From contig CAMDQN010000001.1 of NCBI GenBank assembly GCA_945905925.1, forward strand, positions 1 to 64,000: 64,000 bases of DNA, written 5' to 3'. The notes beneath the pieces were generated by a model, which had not been told where the DNA came from, made no database searches, and saw nothing but the letters and a program-made list of their open reading frames with translations. The position numbers were made by a program, and so were the translations under genes. This stretch comes from Singulisphaera sp. GP187 (GTDB lineage Bacteria; Planctomycetota; Planctomycetia; Gemmatales; Gemmataceae). Numbering within the stretch: position 1 is the first letter of the stretch; every line of letters starts with the position of its first letter. This document shows positions 25,262-36,614 of this stretch, piece by piece.

Positions 25262-28200
25262 CTAAACTCTCTTCTTCTCAAGGCACATGTTCAGCCCCAG
25301 TCCACGAATCTCGTGCGTGAGCACGTCGAAGCTGGCAGGCGTTCCCGCTTCGAGCGTGTTCTCGCCTTTCACCATGCTCTCGTAGATCTTCGTGCGGCCT
25401 TCCACGTCGTCGGACTTCACCGTCAGCAGTTCCTGGAGGATGTACGCGGCACCGTAGGCTTCGAGCGCCCACACTTCCATTTCGCCGAACCGCTGACCGC
25501 CGAAGCGTGCCTTGCCACCCAACGGCTGTTGCGTGATCAACGAGTATGGCCCCGTCGCCCGCGCGTGAACCTTGTCATCCACAAGGTGGTGCAGTTTGAG
25601 CATGTAGATGTAGCCAACCGTCACCGGCTGGTCGAATGCGTCCCCGGTGCGGCCGTCGTACAGCACGCTCTTGCCCGTCACCGACACGCCGGCTTCCTTC
25701 AGCGCGTCGCGGATTTCTTCCTCGGTCGCCCCGTCGAACACCGGCGTGATGGCCCGGAAGCCGAGCTTCGCGGCGGCGTACCCCAGGTGCGTTTCGAGAA
25801 TCTGGCCGACGTTCATACGCGACGGCACACCGAGCGGGTTCAGCAGGATGTCCACCGGCGTGCCGTCCTTCAGGAACGGCATGTCCTCTTCCGGCAGCAC
25901 CTTCGAGATAACGCCCTTGTTCCCGTGACGACCGGCCATCTTGTCGCCGACCGAGATCACGCGCTTCGTCGCGACGTACACCTTCACCATTTGCTGTACG
26001 CCACTCTGCAGTTCGTCACCACGATTCAACGAGTTGAGCTTGCGCTCCTGTTCGTCGATGAAGAACTGGATGCGCTCCCAGTGCCGGTGGTGGATCTTGT
26101 GGGCCTTCTTCTGGCTGTCTGGAGAGCGGATGTCGAGCTTGTCGAGTTTGAACTCCTTCGCCTGCTCCGCGACGACCTTGTCGTCCTTGTCAGACGCCAG
26201 TTGCTTGCCGGTGTTGGGGTCTTTCAGTTCCTTCTTGTCGAGCACGTCTTCGAGCGCCTTCACGAACTCGCGGAACTGCTCCGCGATCCGTTTGTTGAAG
26301 ACCGTCTCGATGTCCTTGCGATCCTTGTCGATTTGCTTCTTTTCGTCTTCGGTCATGTGTGCGCGCCGGCTGTACCGGTGCGCCGCGATGACGATACCTT
26401 CTGTGCCAGACTGCACTTCGAGCGAGTCGTTCTTCACGTCCTCGCCAGCGCGGCCGAAGATCGCGTGAAGCAACTTCTCTTCCGGCGTCAGTTCGCTGCG
26501 CGACTTCGGTGACACCTTGCCCACGAGGATGTCGCCGGGGCGCACATAAGTTCCAATCCGGACAATGCCGTGTTCGTCCAGGTTCGCAAGTGCCTTCGGC
26601 GACACGTTCGGAATGTCGCGGGTGAACTCTTCCTTGCCGAGCTTCGTCTCGCGAATCTCGATGTCGAACTCTTCGATGTGAATCGAAGTGTACGTATCGT
26701 TCTTCACCAGCCGTTCGCTGATGATGATCGCGTCCTCGAAGTTGTAGCCCTCCCAGGACATGAACGCGACCAAGACGTTGCGCCCGAGTGCGAGTTCGCC
26801 GCGGTAGGTCGCGGCGCCGTCGGCGATGATCTCGTTCTTCTTGACCTTCTGGCCCATCTTCACGATGGGCTTCTGGTTCAAGCACGTGCGCTCGTTCAAC
26901 CCGTGGTACTTGCGCAGTGGGTACTCGCGGACGATCTTGTCCTTCTCTTCGAGCTTGATGCGCTCCGCGTCCACGAACACAACGTGCCCGTCTTCCTGGG
27001 CGCGGACAAGCATACCCGAGTGGCGCGCGACATCGATTTCGAGGCCGGTCGAAACGAGCGGCGGTTCCGGGATCAACAGCGGCACCGCCTGGCGCTGCAT
27101 GTTGGAACCCATGAGCGCGCGGTTCGCGTCGTCGTGTTCGAGGAACGGGATTAAGCCCGCCGACACGCCGACCATCTGCTTCGGCGACACGTCGATGTAC
27201 TGCACCTTCTCCGCCGGGATCATCATCAACTCGCCGCTCTGCCGGCCGCTCACGCGATCGACACTGATGTGCGTGCCCTCGGTCTGCGTGTCGGCCGGGG
27301 CGAGCACCGCGTCGGCTTCCTCGTCGGCCCGCAGTTTCACCACTTCGTCGGTCAACTTCTTGTTCTTGACCTTCTTGTATGGCGTGATGAGGAACCCGTA
27401 CTCGTCGATTTCCGAGTAGATGCTCAGCGACGAAATCAGACCGATGTTCGTGCCTTCGGGCGTCTCGATCGGGCAGATGCGCCCGTAGTGCGAGATGTGA
27501 ACGTCGCGCACTTCGAAGCCGGCACGCTTGCGGTTCAAACCGCCGGGCCCGAGGGCCGACAGCCGGCGCTCGTGCGTGAGTTGCGCGAGCGGGTTCGTTT
27601 GGTCAACAACCTGCGACAGTTCGCTGCGCCCGAAGAAGTATTCGATCGCGGCGCTGACGCTCTTCGGGTTGATCAGCGAACGCGGACTCATGTCCTGTTG
27701 ATCGCGAATCGCCATGCGCTCTTGCACGGTGCGCCGCAGTTTCAGAAACCCCTTGCGGAGTTCGTCGGCCGCGAGTTCGTCGATCGTGCGCAGCCGCCGG
27801 TTACCGAGGTGGTCGATGTCATCGACGTGACCCTTGTGGGCACGCAGATCGAGCAGGTATTTCACCGAGTTGACGAAGTCCACGCTGCGGAGCGTCATCT
27901 CGGTTTCGGCCACGTTCTGGTCGAACTTGCGGTTAATGCGGAACCGCCCGACGCGCCCGAGCCGGTAGCGGTTCGCGTCCTGGAACTTCTCCTTGAAGAG
28001 TTCCTTCGCTTTCTCAAGTTGTGCCGGGTTGCCAGGCCGGAGCCGTTGGTAGATTTTGAGCAGCGCGCCTTCGTGCGTGTCCTTCGAGTCGTGCGCCGTG
28101 CCCACGTCCTCCGCGATCGCATTCAGGATGATCGGGTCTTTCGGGTACGGCATCACCGAAAGAATGTCCACCTGCGATGCCGAAATCTTGTCGAACTTGT

Positions 28201-29026
28201 CGGACGTGAACGGCTTGCCGGAGTCGAGGTAAACCTCGCCGTTCTCCGGGTCGATCACGTCTTCCACCGCGATGTACGGCATCACGTTGGCCTCAGGGTC
28301 GCCCACAAGTTTGGCTCGCGATTCCTTCGTGTGGATCTTCACCTTCACGATGGCGTCGGCGAAGAACTCACGCAGGATGTTCTCGGTGGAAGAGTACATC
28401 GGGTCCATCGCGCGGAGCAGCGTGACCGCGGAGAACTTACCCGACTGGTCGATACGAACACCAAGCGTGTCTTTCTTGGTCGCGTTGATTTCGATCCAAC
28501 TGCCGCGCTCTGGGATGATGCGGCACGAGTGCAAGTCTTTGTCCGCTTCGCGCGAAACGACGAAGTCCACACCCGGCGAGCGGTGCAACTGAGATACGAC
28601 GACGCGCTCGGCCCCGTTAATAATGAACTCACCGCCGCCGATCATAATGGGCATGTCACCGAGGTAGACTTCTTCCTCAACCGGTTCGCCCTCGGTCTTG
28701 CGCAGGCGCAGCCAGACGCGGAACGGCCGCCCGTAGGTGAGTCGCAGTTGCCGGCACTCATCAGCGTCGTAGCGCGGCTTGCCGAGTTCGTAGCGCAGGT
28801 ACTCCAACGAGATGCGCTTGTCGTAGCTCTCGATGGGGAAGATCTCCTGGAGAACTCCTTCGAGGCCGGTGTGCGTGCGCTTGTCGTAGGACACATCGAG
28901 TTGCAGGAACCGGTCGTAGGACCGGGTCTGCACGTCCGTGAGATCGGGCACATCGACGGCGTCGCCGAAGCGCCCGAAGTTGCGAACGTCCGTCGGGCTG
29001 ATGATCCGCACAGCCGGAATCGGCAT
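25262..29026 (-). CDS. rpoB: DNA-directed RNA polymerase subunit beta
   Basis: [39 protein letters not shown]; start [20 protein letters not shown]. Confidence 0.98.
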   Translation of the reverse strand: MPIPAVRIISPTDVRNFGRFGDAVDVPDLTDVQTRSYDRFLQLDVSYDKRTHTGLEGVLQEIFPIESYDKRISLEYLRYELGKPRYDADECRQLRLTYGRPFRVWLRLRKTEGEPVEEEVYLGDMPIMIGGGEFIINGAERVVVSQLHRSPGVDFVVSREADKDLHSCRIIPERGSWIEINATKKDTLGVRIDQSGKFSAVTLLRAMDPMYSSTENILREFFADAIVKVKIHTKESRAKLVGDPEANVMPYIAVEDVIDPENGEVYLDSGKPFTSDKFDKISASQVDILSVMPYPKDPIILNAIAEDVGTAHDSKDTHEGALLKIYQRLRPGNPAQLEKAKELFKEKFQDANRYRLGRVGRFRINRKFDQNVAETEMTLRSVDFVNSVKYLLDLRAHKGHVDDIDHLGNRRLRTIDELAADELRKGFLKLRRTVQERMAIRDQQDMSPRSLINPKSVSAAIEYFFGRSELSQVVDQTNPLAQLTHERRLSALGPGGLNRKRAGFEVRDVHISHYGRICPIETPEGTNIGLISSLSIYSEIDEYGFLITPYKKVKNKKLTDEVVKLRADEEADAVLAPADTQTEGTHISVDRVSGRQSGELMMIPAEKVQYIDVSPKQMVGVSAGLIPFLEHDDANRALMGSNMQRQAVPLLIPEPPLVSTGLEIDVARHSGMLVRAQEDGHVVFVDAERIKLEEKDKIVREYPLRKYHGLNERTCLNQKPIVKMGQKVKKNEIIADGAATYRGELALGRNVLVAFMSWEGYNFEDAIIISERLVKNDTYTSIHIEEFDIEIRETKLGKEEFTRDIPNVSPKALANLDEHGIVRIGTYVRPGDILVGKVSPKSRSELTPEEKLLHAIFGRAGEDVKNDSLEVQSGTEGIVIAAHRYSRRAHMTEDEKKQIDKDRKDIETVFNKRIAEQFREFVKALEDVLDKKELKDPNTGKQLASDKDDKVVAEQAKEFKLDKLDIRSPDSQKKAHKIHHRHWERIQFFIDEQERKLNSLNRGDELQSGVQQMVKVYVATKRVISVGDKMAGRHGNKGVISKVLPEEDMPFLKDGTPVDILLNPLGVPSRMNVGQILETHLGYAAAKLGFRAITPVFDGATEEEIRDALKEAGVSVTGKSVLYDGRTGDAFDQPVTVGYIYMLKLHHLVDDKVHARATGPYSLITQQPLGGKARFGGQRFGEMEVWALEAYGAAYILQELLTVKSDDVEGRTKIYESMVKGENTLEAGTPASFDVLTHEIRGLGLNMCLEKKRV

Positions 29027-29424
29027 CGGAAAACTCCTTACCCACTTAGGGGAAACGGTGACGCAACGCAGGAGGCCCACCGTCACCCAGGTGGCAACGG
29101 GCCTTGCGTCGGTGAGCAGAGGGCGTTATTGAATAGTGCAGGAAATAGTCGCGACGCATCGATCGCGGGCAGTCGGGCCACAATGCACGACACCCACACA
29201 CAGACCCACCGCGGGGGCCGACGGGTTCGCGTGGGGGCTGTCAATTGTCATGAGCATGGTGTTGAATCGAAGAGGTACGACACATCGGAGCAAGTGGGTT
29301 GCGTGCATTTTCACCACTGGCTACGCGGAATCGCCCCACTCTACTCGCCTTCTGTGAGGAAGAGAGGGGAGCAGGAACGCGAGGGTCGTAACAGAGCGAG
29401 GCGGAAACCCGCCAACACGAATGA

Positions 29425-29464
29425 TACCCGGACGGGGCAGAAAAGTCACCCCATCCGGGTATTT
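29425..29464. repeat. Hairpin in rplL-rpoB spacer
   Basis: acccggacgggg...ccccatccgggt, flanked on the + strand by attttttt. Confidence 0.6.
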
Positions 29465-29521
29465 TTTTGCGTGACGCGCAGAACACCCACCCGGTACAGG
29501 CAGAATGTTCCGTTTTTCCGC

Positions 29522-29902
29522 TTAGCCGGCCGGCTTGATCGAGACCTTCGCGCCGGTTTCTTCCAACTTCTTCTTGACGTCTTCCGCGGTCTTCTTGTCC
29601 ACATTTTCCTTGATCGTTTTCGGCGCGCCTTCGACGGTCGCCTTTGCTTCGCCGAGCCCCTGGCCGGTCAGTTCGCGGACGACCTTGATCGTCTTCACCT
29701 TGTCGGCGAAGCTCTCAAGAATGACGTTGAACTCTGTCGGTTCAGCTGCGACAACAGCCGGACCGGCGGCAGCGGCGGGAGCGGCCATCACGCCGCCGGC
29801 TGCCGGCTCGATGCCTTTTTCCTTCAAGAGGTTCTTCAGCTCAACGGCCTGAAGCAGAGTCAGACCAGCGAGTTGTTCGCAGAGTTCAGCAACGCTTGCC
29901 AT
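29522..29902 (-). CDS. rplL: 50S ribosomal protein L7/L12
   Basis: [67 protein letters not shown]. Confidence 0.97.
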   Translation of the reverse strand: MASVAELCEQLAGLTLLQAVELKNLLKEKGIEPAAGGVMAAPAAAAGPAVVAAEPTEFNVILESFADKVKTIKVVRELTGQGLGEAKATVEGAPKTIKENVDKKTAEDVKKKLEETGAKVSIKPAG

Positions 29903-30028
29903 GGTTAGGTTTCCTTTTGAAAATTGCGCCGGGTGAAGCGGTCCGGCTGGGAGCGTAATAGCTGGTTCAGTAAACTCGCGGCGAACCGCGAGCGATGTTT
30001 TGATTGACAGTCAGCGTGCGTCGCGGGC

Positions 30029-30589
30029 TCACCCCGCGGTAGGAGCCGGTGCGCCATCAGCCGCCGGCGATCCAGCCTTCTCTTCGATAGTCTTGAGGAT
30101 GCTGGCGAGTTGAGCGCCCGGTCCGGCGATGGCACCGGCGATACCCGCACCCGGCCCGAGGATCGCGGCCACGATGCTACCGATGGCCTCCAGGCGCGTC
30201 GGGATGGTCTTGGCGAATTCGATCGTAACCGGGGTTCCGTCCGCGACCGCGGTCTTTTCCTTGATCTTGGCCGGCAACTTCTGGTCTGGGCGGAGTTGCT
30301 TCAGCACCGAGTCCACGGCGGTGCTGAGCTCTTTCACGCTGCCCGCACCCCAGCACAGGAGCGTCGGACCGGAACCCGGATCGACCTTCACGCCATTCTC
30401 GTCGAACACCTTCTTCACGAAGCTGTTCTTGACCATCTTGACGCGAACCTTCTTCTCGCGCAGACTCTTCCGCAACGTGTAGTCTGCGGCGGAGTCGAGC
30501 TTGAGAGGCTCCAGTAGAACGAAGTCCCGCACGCCCTTGAAGGTCTTGCGGAGATCGTTCAGCTCCAGTTCTTTGATCTTTTTGCTCAT
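30029..30589 (-). CDS. rplJ: 50S ribosomal protein L10
   Basis: MSKKIKELELNDLRKTFKGVRDFVLLEPLKL...VKNSFVKKVF; between rplA and rplL. Confidence 0.9.
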   Translation of the reverse strand: MSKKIKELELNDLRKTFKGVRDFVLLEPLKLDSAADYTLRKSLREKKVRVKMVKNSFVKKVFDENGVKVDPGSGPTLLCWGAGSVKELSTAVDSVLKQLRPDQKLPAKIKEKTAVADGTPVTIEFAKTIPTRLEAIGSIVAAILGPGAGIAGAIAGPGAQLASILKTIEEKAGSPAADGAPAPTAG

Positions 30590-30598
30590 GTCCGCTTC

Positions 30599-30692
30599 GT
30601 GTTTGGTGTTTCGTGTTTTGTATTTAGCTTTCGGCGTATCACATCAGGACGGCTCTCAGAGCGAGCCTCTTCCAGACAGAAACACCAAACAC
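30599..30692. repeat. Inverted repeat in rplJ-rplA spacer
   Basis: gtgtttggtgtttc ... gaaacaccaaacac (14 bp perfect). Confidence 0.75.
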
Positions 30693-30701
30693 TAAACACC
30701 A

Positions 30702-31550
30702 CTAGACGTTGAGCCGGATACCCGGCGACATGGTGGCGGAAAGCACCACCCCGTTGATGAAGTTCCCCTTGACGCCACTCGGCTTGACCGAGCGGACCTG
30801 TTCGACAAACGCGTTGATGTTCTCGACGAGCTTCTGCTCGTCGAAGCTCATCTTACCGACGCCCGCGTGGATCTGCCCGGTCTTGTCGGAGCGGTATTCG
30901 ACCTTGCCGGCCTTGAACTCGCGGACCACGGCGGCGAGGTCACCGTTCGCGGGGACCACGGTGCCCGCTTTGGGGGTTGGCATCAGGCCGCGCGGCCCGA
31001 GCACCTTACCGAGACGCGACACCATGCCCATCATGTCCTGCGCCGCGAGCGCGACGTCGAACTCAAGGAAGTTCTGCTTCTGAATGCGCTCGACGAGGTC
31101 CGCTCCGCCGACCACATCGGCGCCGGCGGCTTTCGCCTTCTCAACGTTGTCGCCTTGAGCGAACACCGCGACGCGAACGCTTTTGCCGATACCGTGCGGC
31201 AGCGGGATCGCACCACGCACCATCTGGTCGGACTGCGTCGGGTCGATGCCGAGGTTGATGTGAATTTCGACCGTCTCGTCGAACTTCGCGCGCCTGAGCT
31301 TCTTGAGTTCGGCGACCGCCTGCCGAACCGGGATCGGCCCTGCGTCGTCGAGCTTCTTGCCGACGTTCTTCAGGTGATTGCGGAGCTTCTTGCCGCGCCG
31401 CGGGGGAATGCCGGGTTTCTTCTTGGCCTGCGGCGCCTCGGCGACATCGGCCTTCTTCCCGGTCGGGGCGGGAGCCGCTTCGGCCGCCGGTGCCGCAGCA
31501 ACCGGTGCGGGTTCGCCGTCGGTCGCGACGGGTTCCTTATCCTTCGCCAT
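30702..31550 (-). CDS. rplA: 50S ribosomal protein L1 with Ala/Pro-rich N-terminal extension
   Basis: L1 core [27 protein letters not shown]; roughly 50-aa APA-rich leader. Confidence 0.95.
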   Translation of the reverse strand: MAKDKEPVATDGEPAPVAAAPAAEAAPAPTGKKADVAEAPQAKKKPGIPPRRGKKLRNHLKNVGKKLDDAGPIPVRQAVAELKKLRRAKFDETVEIHINLGIDPTQSDQMVRGAIPLPHGIGKSVRVAVFAQGDNVEKAKAAGADVVGGADLVERIQKQNFLEFDVALAAQDMMGMVSRLGKVLGPRGLMPTPKAGTVVPANGDLAAVVREFKAGKVEYRSDKTGQIHAGVGKMSFDEQKLVENINAFVEQVRSVKPSGVKGNFINGVVLSATMSPGIRLNV

Positions 31551-31704
31551 TTCAGCAACCTCTCGAATAGCGGAGTTCGTCGCGGGCTGCGACTACGACT
31601 CCTCCCGACGCGCCGGAGCGCAGCGGTGGTGAGAAGATAACAGTTACGACGCTCGACGAATGTCGTCAACGCGCGCAGCCGGATTTCTCTTGACAGCCGT
31701 CCTC

Positions 31705-31765
31705 GTTGACCAGGACCCGGAGGCGAGTACCATGTAAAGGCATTCGCCTCCGGGTCCTGGTCAAC
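31705..31765. repeat. Perfect 22-bp inverted repeat in rplA-rplK spacer
   Basis: gttgaccaggacccggaggcga ... tcgcctccgggtcctggtcaac. Confidence 0.9.
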
Positions 31766-31774
31766 CAACCTTAC

Positions 31775-32242
31775 TTAGCCTTCGACCACCGTGATGCCCA
31801 TGCTGCGGGCGGTGCCCTCGATGATGCGGGCCGCGTGATCCACGTCGCGGGCATTGAGGTCGGCCTGCTTCTGGGTCGCGATGTCCTTGACCTGCTTCTT
31901 GGTGACGCTGAACCCCTTGTATTTGCCGCCCTTCTTCGCGTCGGCCGGGATCACTTCCTTGCCCTGCTTCTTCATGTGCGGGATCTTGGCCGCGAGCTTC
32001 AGGAGGATCGCAGCGGGCGGGCTTTTGATTTTGAACTCGAAGCTCTTGTCCGAGTACACGGTGATGACCACCGGCAGCATCAAGCCCTTCATCTCGGGCT
32101 TGTTAGTCTTGTCGTTGAACTGCTTCACGAACATGCCGATGTTCACGCCATGGGCACCAAGCGCCGGGCCAACGGGCGGGGCGGGCGTGGCCGACCCGCC
32201 GGGGCACTGGAGCTTCACCTGCGCTGTCACCTGCTTCGCCAT
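31775..32242 (-). CDS. rplK: 50S ribosomal protein L11
   Basis: [44 protein letters not shown]. Confidence 0.97.
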   Translation of the reverse strand: MAKQVTAQVKLQCPGGSATPAPPVGPALGAHGVNIGMFVKQFNDKTNKPEMKGLMLPVVITVYSDKSFEFKIKSPPAAILLKLAAKIPHMKKQGKEVIPADAKKGGKYKGFSVTKKQVKDIATQKQADLNARDVDHAARIIEGTARSMGITVVEG

Positions 32243-32357
32243 TGCTGCACCTGGAACGGATGATCTTTACAGAATAAACTGTTGTATTGTTCGCGCCACG
32301 CGGCGTGAAGGGCTAATCGCACCGTTTAGCGATTGTCCCGAAGGGGCGACGAGCGCC

Positions 32358-33371
32358 CTACACCTTCGCGACCTGCCAGTATTCGAGCTCCACGTCGAGC
32401 GGGCGCCCCCAAAAAGTGACCACGACCGTGATCTTCGGCGCATCGGTTGGGTCTTTGGGGAGGCTGATCTCCTTCACCTCGCCCTCGGAGTTGGCGAACG
32501 ACCCTTCCTTGATGCGAACGCGGTCGCCCTTCTCAAACTCCAACTTCACCTTCTTGTTCTTGTCGCCCTTCCCCGTCACCACGCCGGTGAGCATCTGCTG
32601 GACTTCGTGGTCCGGCATCGGTTCCGGGACCGGCGGCGTGCCGCGGAGGTTCAGGAAGTCACCGACGCCGCTGGTCTCGCGGAAGAGATACAGGATACGG
32701 TCGTTGAACTCTAGTTCCGCGAACAGGTAGCCCTGGAACTTCTTCTTCTTGCGGACAACCTTCTTTTCCTGCGTTGTGTAGTCGCCAGTCTTCTTGTCCT
32801 TTACGCGGACTGACTTCTTCTCGATGACCTCCTCGAACGGGATCAAGATCTGGCCGAAAGTTTCCTCAAAACCCTCGATCGCGACCTTCCGCAGGATCGC
32901 GGCCTTGATGGTGTCCTCGCGCCCGCTCTGAACCTTGATCGCGTACCACTTCTTCTTGTTCTCAAGCTTCGGCGCGACCGTCGCCTCCTCGGTCGGCGAG
33001 ACCGCCACGGTTAGGGCGGGATCGGGCGTCGCTGCCGGCTCGACGTGAGGATGCTCCTCGCTCGCGGTCGCGTCGGCAACCTTCGGCGCACGGGGTGCGC
33101 GTGGTTTCTTCGCGGGCTTGGGCGCCAGGGGTTCGGTCGCCGGTTCCTCGGCAGCGGGCGTGGCGGCTTCATCCGCCGGGGCTTCGGCACGGCTTTCCGC
33201 AACCGGTTCCGCCAGCGATTCGGTCACGTCGGCGGCGTTCTCCGCGATCTGTTGCTGAAGGTCCGTACCTTCGAGCACGAGTTCGGGGACCGCCCCGATG
33301 GTGTGCGTGTCCGGCACGGCGGGCTTCGGCTCGTCGCTCGTGATGTTGTCGGTGGTAGCGTGTTCGGTCAT
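32358..33371 (-). CDS. nusG: Transcription termination/antitermination protein NusG, extended N-terminus
   Basis: KKWYAIKVQSGREDTIKAAI...FQGYLFAELEFND...FEKGDRVRIKEGSFANSEGEV (KOW) after a low-complexity leader. Confidence 0.92.
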   Translation of the reverse strand: MTEHATTDNITSDEPKPAVPDTHTIGAVPELVLEGTDLQQQIAENAADVTESLAEPVAESRAEAPADEAATPAAEEPATEPLAPKPAKKPRAPRAPKVADATASEEHPHVEPAATPDPALTVAVSPTEEATVAPKLENKKKWYAIKVQSGREDTIKAAILRKVAIEGFEETFGQILIPFEEVIEKKSVRVKDKKTGDYTTQEKKVVRKKKKFQGYLFAELEFNDRILYLFRETSGVGDFLNLRGTPPVPEPMPDHEVQQMLTGVVTGKGDKNKKVKLEFEKGDRVRIKEGSFANSEGEVKEISLPKDPTDAPKITVVVTFWGRPLDVELEYWQVAKV

Positions 33372-33409
33372 ATTGGTTCGACCTTGCGGCCGCCTCGCGG
33401 GTTCCCGCG

Positions 33410-34450
33410 TTACCACTTCTGTTCCAGAACTTGACCTGCCTTGTCCACGTTGGTCGCGCGGGCGGGCAGCACTCCGACCGTCTGTCGGCTCAGCAGCCAC
33501 CCCCAGAACAGGTCCACGATGAGTAGGAAGAGCGTCATCAAGAGCGTGGTTATCAGCACCACAACGGTGTCCTGTGCGAGCCGCTTGCGCGTGGACCACG
33601 ACACCTTATTCATCTCGGCTTCGGTCGCGACGAGGAACTCGGCGAAGTCCGGTACGTTCACCGCACGGAACCCGATCCACAGCGTCACGGCGAGGATCAG
33701 CGCGGGGATCGCGAGCTTCGCTCCCCACATCAGCAGGATGGTATTTTTCGGGAGCTCGACCTGTTTGACCGGCACCTCGACCCCGTCCTTGAACTCAATC
33801 TTGCTGATCGTCACCGGAACATCCCGGACGTCGAACGGCAGGGCGAGCGTCAACGGGTCCGGCACGAGACCGGTGGTGTAAAGCGACCACGCGCCGGACC
33901 CGCCGACTACCAAGACACCCAGGATCGTGATGCGTCTCACCTTCACGCCCAGCGACCGCTTGTACTGGTGCGTGGAGAACCACCCCTGTTCTTCCAACAA
34001 CACCATCCATCGCTCGCCGGCCTTCCCGGTGAAGAACCGCACGGCGAGGTAGCCGAGGCCGAGAGCGATCGCGGCGCTGATGATCTGTCCAGGGACGCCA
34101 TCGATGTTCAGCGCGAACGCGCGGGCAACGAAGAAAATCGTCACCCCAGCCGAGATCATCAGGAACAGCCCACCGTGCATCCCGCGCGGCGTGCCATCGC
34201 CGGCGATTCGGCTCCCGAACCACAACAACCCACCAGTGACGGCCACGAGCGCGGGGAGCCAGCAGACCCAGTCCAGAAGATTGTCCTTTAGTGCTCGCGA
34301 AACGTACTCCGCCCACAGCACCGGGAGCAGGTAAAAGATGATGGCGAGCGACGCGCTAACGTAGACCGCGCCGAGGAGGCTGGCGATCGGCAGGCTCAAC
34401 GGCTGGCCCGGCGTCGTGGGTGCGGAACTGGGTTCAACGGCGGTCGCCAT
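33410..34450 (-). CDS. secE: SecE-domain preprotein translocase subunit with large multi-TM N-terminal extension
   Basis: C-terminal FLVATEAEMNKVSWSTRKRLAQDTVVVLITTLLMTLFLLIVDLFWGWL is SecE; located directly upstream of nusG. Confidence 0.85.
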   Translation of the reverse strand: MATAVEPSSAPTTPGQPLSLPIASLLGAVYVSASLAIIFYLLPVLWAEYVSRALKDNLLDWVCWLPALVAVTGGLLWFGSRIAGDGTPRGMHGGLFLMISAGVTIFFVARAFALNIDGVPGQIISAAIALGLGYLAVRFFTGKAGERWMVLLEEQGWFSTHQYKRSLGVKVRRITILGVLVVGGSGAWSLYTTGLVPDPLTLALPFDVRDVPVTISKIEFKDGVEVPVKQVELPKNTILLMWGAKLAIPALILAVTLWIGFRAVNVPDFAEFLVATEAEMNKVSWSTRKRLAQDTVVVLITTLLMTLFLLIVDLFWGWLLSRQTVGVLPARATNVDKAGQVLEQKW

Positions 34451-34704
34451 GCTCCGTCCTCTCCATCCCGTCGTGGGTGCGTCCCGATGCGCGATGCCAG
34501 GTGTGGCGGAGTCGCGGCGGGCGATGTTCTTGTTCTTGTGGCACGACTTGGGCCGCCTGTGCCACAAGGCGTTTGGTCGGGTCACATTGAGCCAACCGGC
34601 CGCCGAAAAGGGGTGGGCTCCCTGTTCGGCGGCCGGTTACGTATCGGCTACTTTTCCGGCGTCGGCGGGCCTCGCGCATCGCGCTCGACCGGTAACCCGC
34701 GACA

Positions 34705-34777
34705 GCACGAGCGGAGGGATTTGAACCCCCAACCGACGGTTTTGGAAACCGTTGCTCTACCGTTGAGCTACGCTCGT
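34705..34777 (-). tRNA. tRNA-Trp(CCA)
   Basis: Cloverleaf ACGAGCG...ACGGT-TTCCAAA-ACCGT...GGGGGTTCAAATCCCTC-CGCTCGT. Confidence 0.92.
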
Positions 34778-34782
34778 TCGGT

Positions 34783-34875
34783 AGTGTTTGGTGTTCCGCG
34801 TTTCGTACCGGACGGGACGCCTCGCCGTTCTCGCCGGGTATCTGCCAAAACACGAAACACGAAACACGAAACACT
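34783..34875. repeat. Inverted repeat between tRNA-Trp and tuf
   Basis: agtgtttggtgttccgcgtttcgt ... acgaaacacgaaacacgaaacact (24-nt arms, 3 mismatches). Confidence 0.8.
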
Positions 34876-34881
34876 GTCAGG

Positions 34882-36183
34882 TCAGACCAAGATCTTCGTC
34901 ACGACACCGGAGCCGACAGTCTTACCGCCCTCTCGGATCGCGAACCGAAGACCTTCGTCCATGGCGACCGGCATCCCTTCCATCAGTTCCACCGTGATCT
35001 TCACGTTATCGCCGGGCATGCACATCTCGACGCCCTCAGGCAGGGTAATCGAGCCGGTCACGTCCGTGGTGCGGAAGTAGAACTGCGGTTTGTACTTCGT
35101 GAAGAATGGCGTGTGCCGACCGCCTTCGTCCTTCGAGAGAACGTAGATGTTCGCCTCGAACTTGGTGTGCGGGGTGATGCTGCCCGGCTTGGCGAGCACC
35201 TGGCCGCGCTCGATGCCATCGCGGTCGATGCCGCGGAGCAGTGCGCCAACGTTGTCGCCGGCGATAGCCCGGTCGAGCGTTTTCTGGAACATTTCGATGC
35301 CCGTGAGCACCGTCTTGACACTGTCTTTGCGGAGTCCGATGATCTCGACTTCATCGCCGACCTTCGCGGTGCCGCGCTCGACACGCCCGGTCGCGACCGT
35401 GCCACGACCCTTGATCGAGAACACGTCTTCGATCGACATGAGGAACGGCTTGTCCTCTTCGCGCAGCGGGAGCGGCACGTAGGTGTCGAGCGCAAACATC
35501 AGGGCATCAACCGACAGCGAACCGGGGTTGTCGGTGGTCGCGTTTTCGAGCGCTTCTTTCGAGCGGCCGTACACGATGGGGATATCGTCGCCCTTGAACT
35601 CGTACTTGTTGAGCAGATCGCGGAGTTCCATAACGACGAGCGGGATGAGCTCCGGGTCGGCCTTATCGCACTTGTTCAGATACACGACCATGTTCGGCAC
35701 GCCGACCTGCTTGGCGAGCAGGATGTGCTCGCGGGTCTGCGGCATCGGGCCGTCGTCGGCGGCAACCACGAGAATGGCGGCGTCCATCTGGGCGGCGCCG
35801 GTGATCATGTTCTTGATGTAGTCAGCGTGGCCGGGACAGTCGATGTGGGCGTAGTGGCGACCCTTGATCGCATTCGCGTAGTCGAGCTTTTCCATGCCCG
35901 GGTAGTCGAGCAGGTCCTTATAGGGCAGCGCGTCCTGGCTGGCGTAGGTGCGGTCGTTGGATTCGTACTCGACGTGGGAGACGGCGATGGTGACGGTTTT
36001 GTTCGCGTCGCGGACGATGCCGCCCTTGGCGATTTCCGCGTAGGTCTTGAACTCCTTGAGCTTGTTCACGTGCGCGTTGCGCGCCATGATCGCCGCAGTC
36101 GCGGTCGTCTTGCCGTGGTCGATGTGACCGATGGTCCCGACGTTAACGTGCGGCTTAGTGCGCTCGAATGTCCCCTTTGCCAT
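34882..36183 (-). CDS. tuf: Elongation factor Tu
   Basis: [71 protein letters not shown]. Confidence 0.97.
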   Translation of the reverse strand: MAKGTFERTKPHVNVGTIGHIDHGKTTATAAIMARNAHVNKLKEFKTYAEIAKGGIVRDANKTVTIAVSHVEYESNDRTYASQDALPYKDLLDYPGMEKLDYANAIKGRHYAHIDCPGHADYIKNMITGAAQMDAAILVVAADDGPMPQTREHILLAKQVGVPNMVVYLNKCDKADPELIPLVVMELRDLLNKYEFKGDDIPIVYGRSKEALENATTDNPGSLSVDALMFALDTYVPLPLREEDKPFLMSIEDVFSIKGRGTVATGRVERGTAKVGDEVEIIGLRKDSVKTVLTGIEMFQKTLDRAIAGDNVGALLRGIDRDGIERGQVLAKPGSITPHTKFEANIYVLSKDEGGRHTPFFTKYKPQFYFRTTDVTGSITLPEGVEMCMPGDNVKITVELMEGMPVAMDEGLRFAIREGGKTVGSGVVTKILV

Positions 36184-36266
36184 CGCTCCTCACTCCTCAA
36201 ACGGTAACTAGGTGTTTAGAGAGGGGTGCCGCCAAGGGTGGTGGCTCCCCGTTTCAGGTCCGAGAG

Positions 36267-36339
36267 AGCTGCTGCTGGGATTCGAACCCAGGACCTCCTC
36301 CTTACCAAGGAGGTGCTCTACCAACTGAGCTACAGCAGC
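36267..36339 (-). tRNA. tRNA-Thr(GGT)
   Basis: GCTGCTGTAGCTCAGTTGGTAGAGCACCTCCTTGGTAAGGAGG...CTGGGTTCGAATCCCAGCAGCAGC. Confidence 0.92.
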
Positions 36340-36445
36340 GTACCCAACATTCAAAGGTAAAAGGTCGGGGCCAAAAGTGAAGGGGCGTGCGTCCGCGGTC
36401 GGCGCTTTCCTCAGAACTTTTTCCCAGTTCCAGTTACCCGGCCAG

Positions 36446-36517
36446 AGCGGGCGATGGGATTTGAACCCACGACATCTTGCTTGGAAGGCAAGAGCTCTAC
36501 CGCTGAGCTACACCCGC
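36446..36517 (-). tRNA. tRNA-Gly(TCC)
   Basis: GCGGGTGTAGCTCAGCGGTAGAGCTCTTGCCTTCCAAGCAAG...TGGGTTCAAATCCCATCGCCCGC. Confidence 0.92.
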
Positions 36518-36614
36518 ATGAACCAAATCAAAAGTCAAAAAGAGGAGAGCAACAGGAAACCGCCGCACCGACCGAATTGCGTGTCTTCCTTTTGGCTGTT
36601 GACTTCCGAACCAG

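Noticed and set aside
27269-29908. 879-aa plus-strand ORF opposite rpoB, and similar long ORFs opposite rpoC, rpoB, tuf and fusA (for example 21098..22516, 23477..24784, 25313..26512, 35113..36207)
   Set aside because: Antisense frames to clearly conserved genes; Arg/Val/His-rich composition typical of high-GC shadow ORFs.
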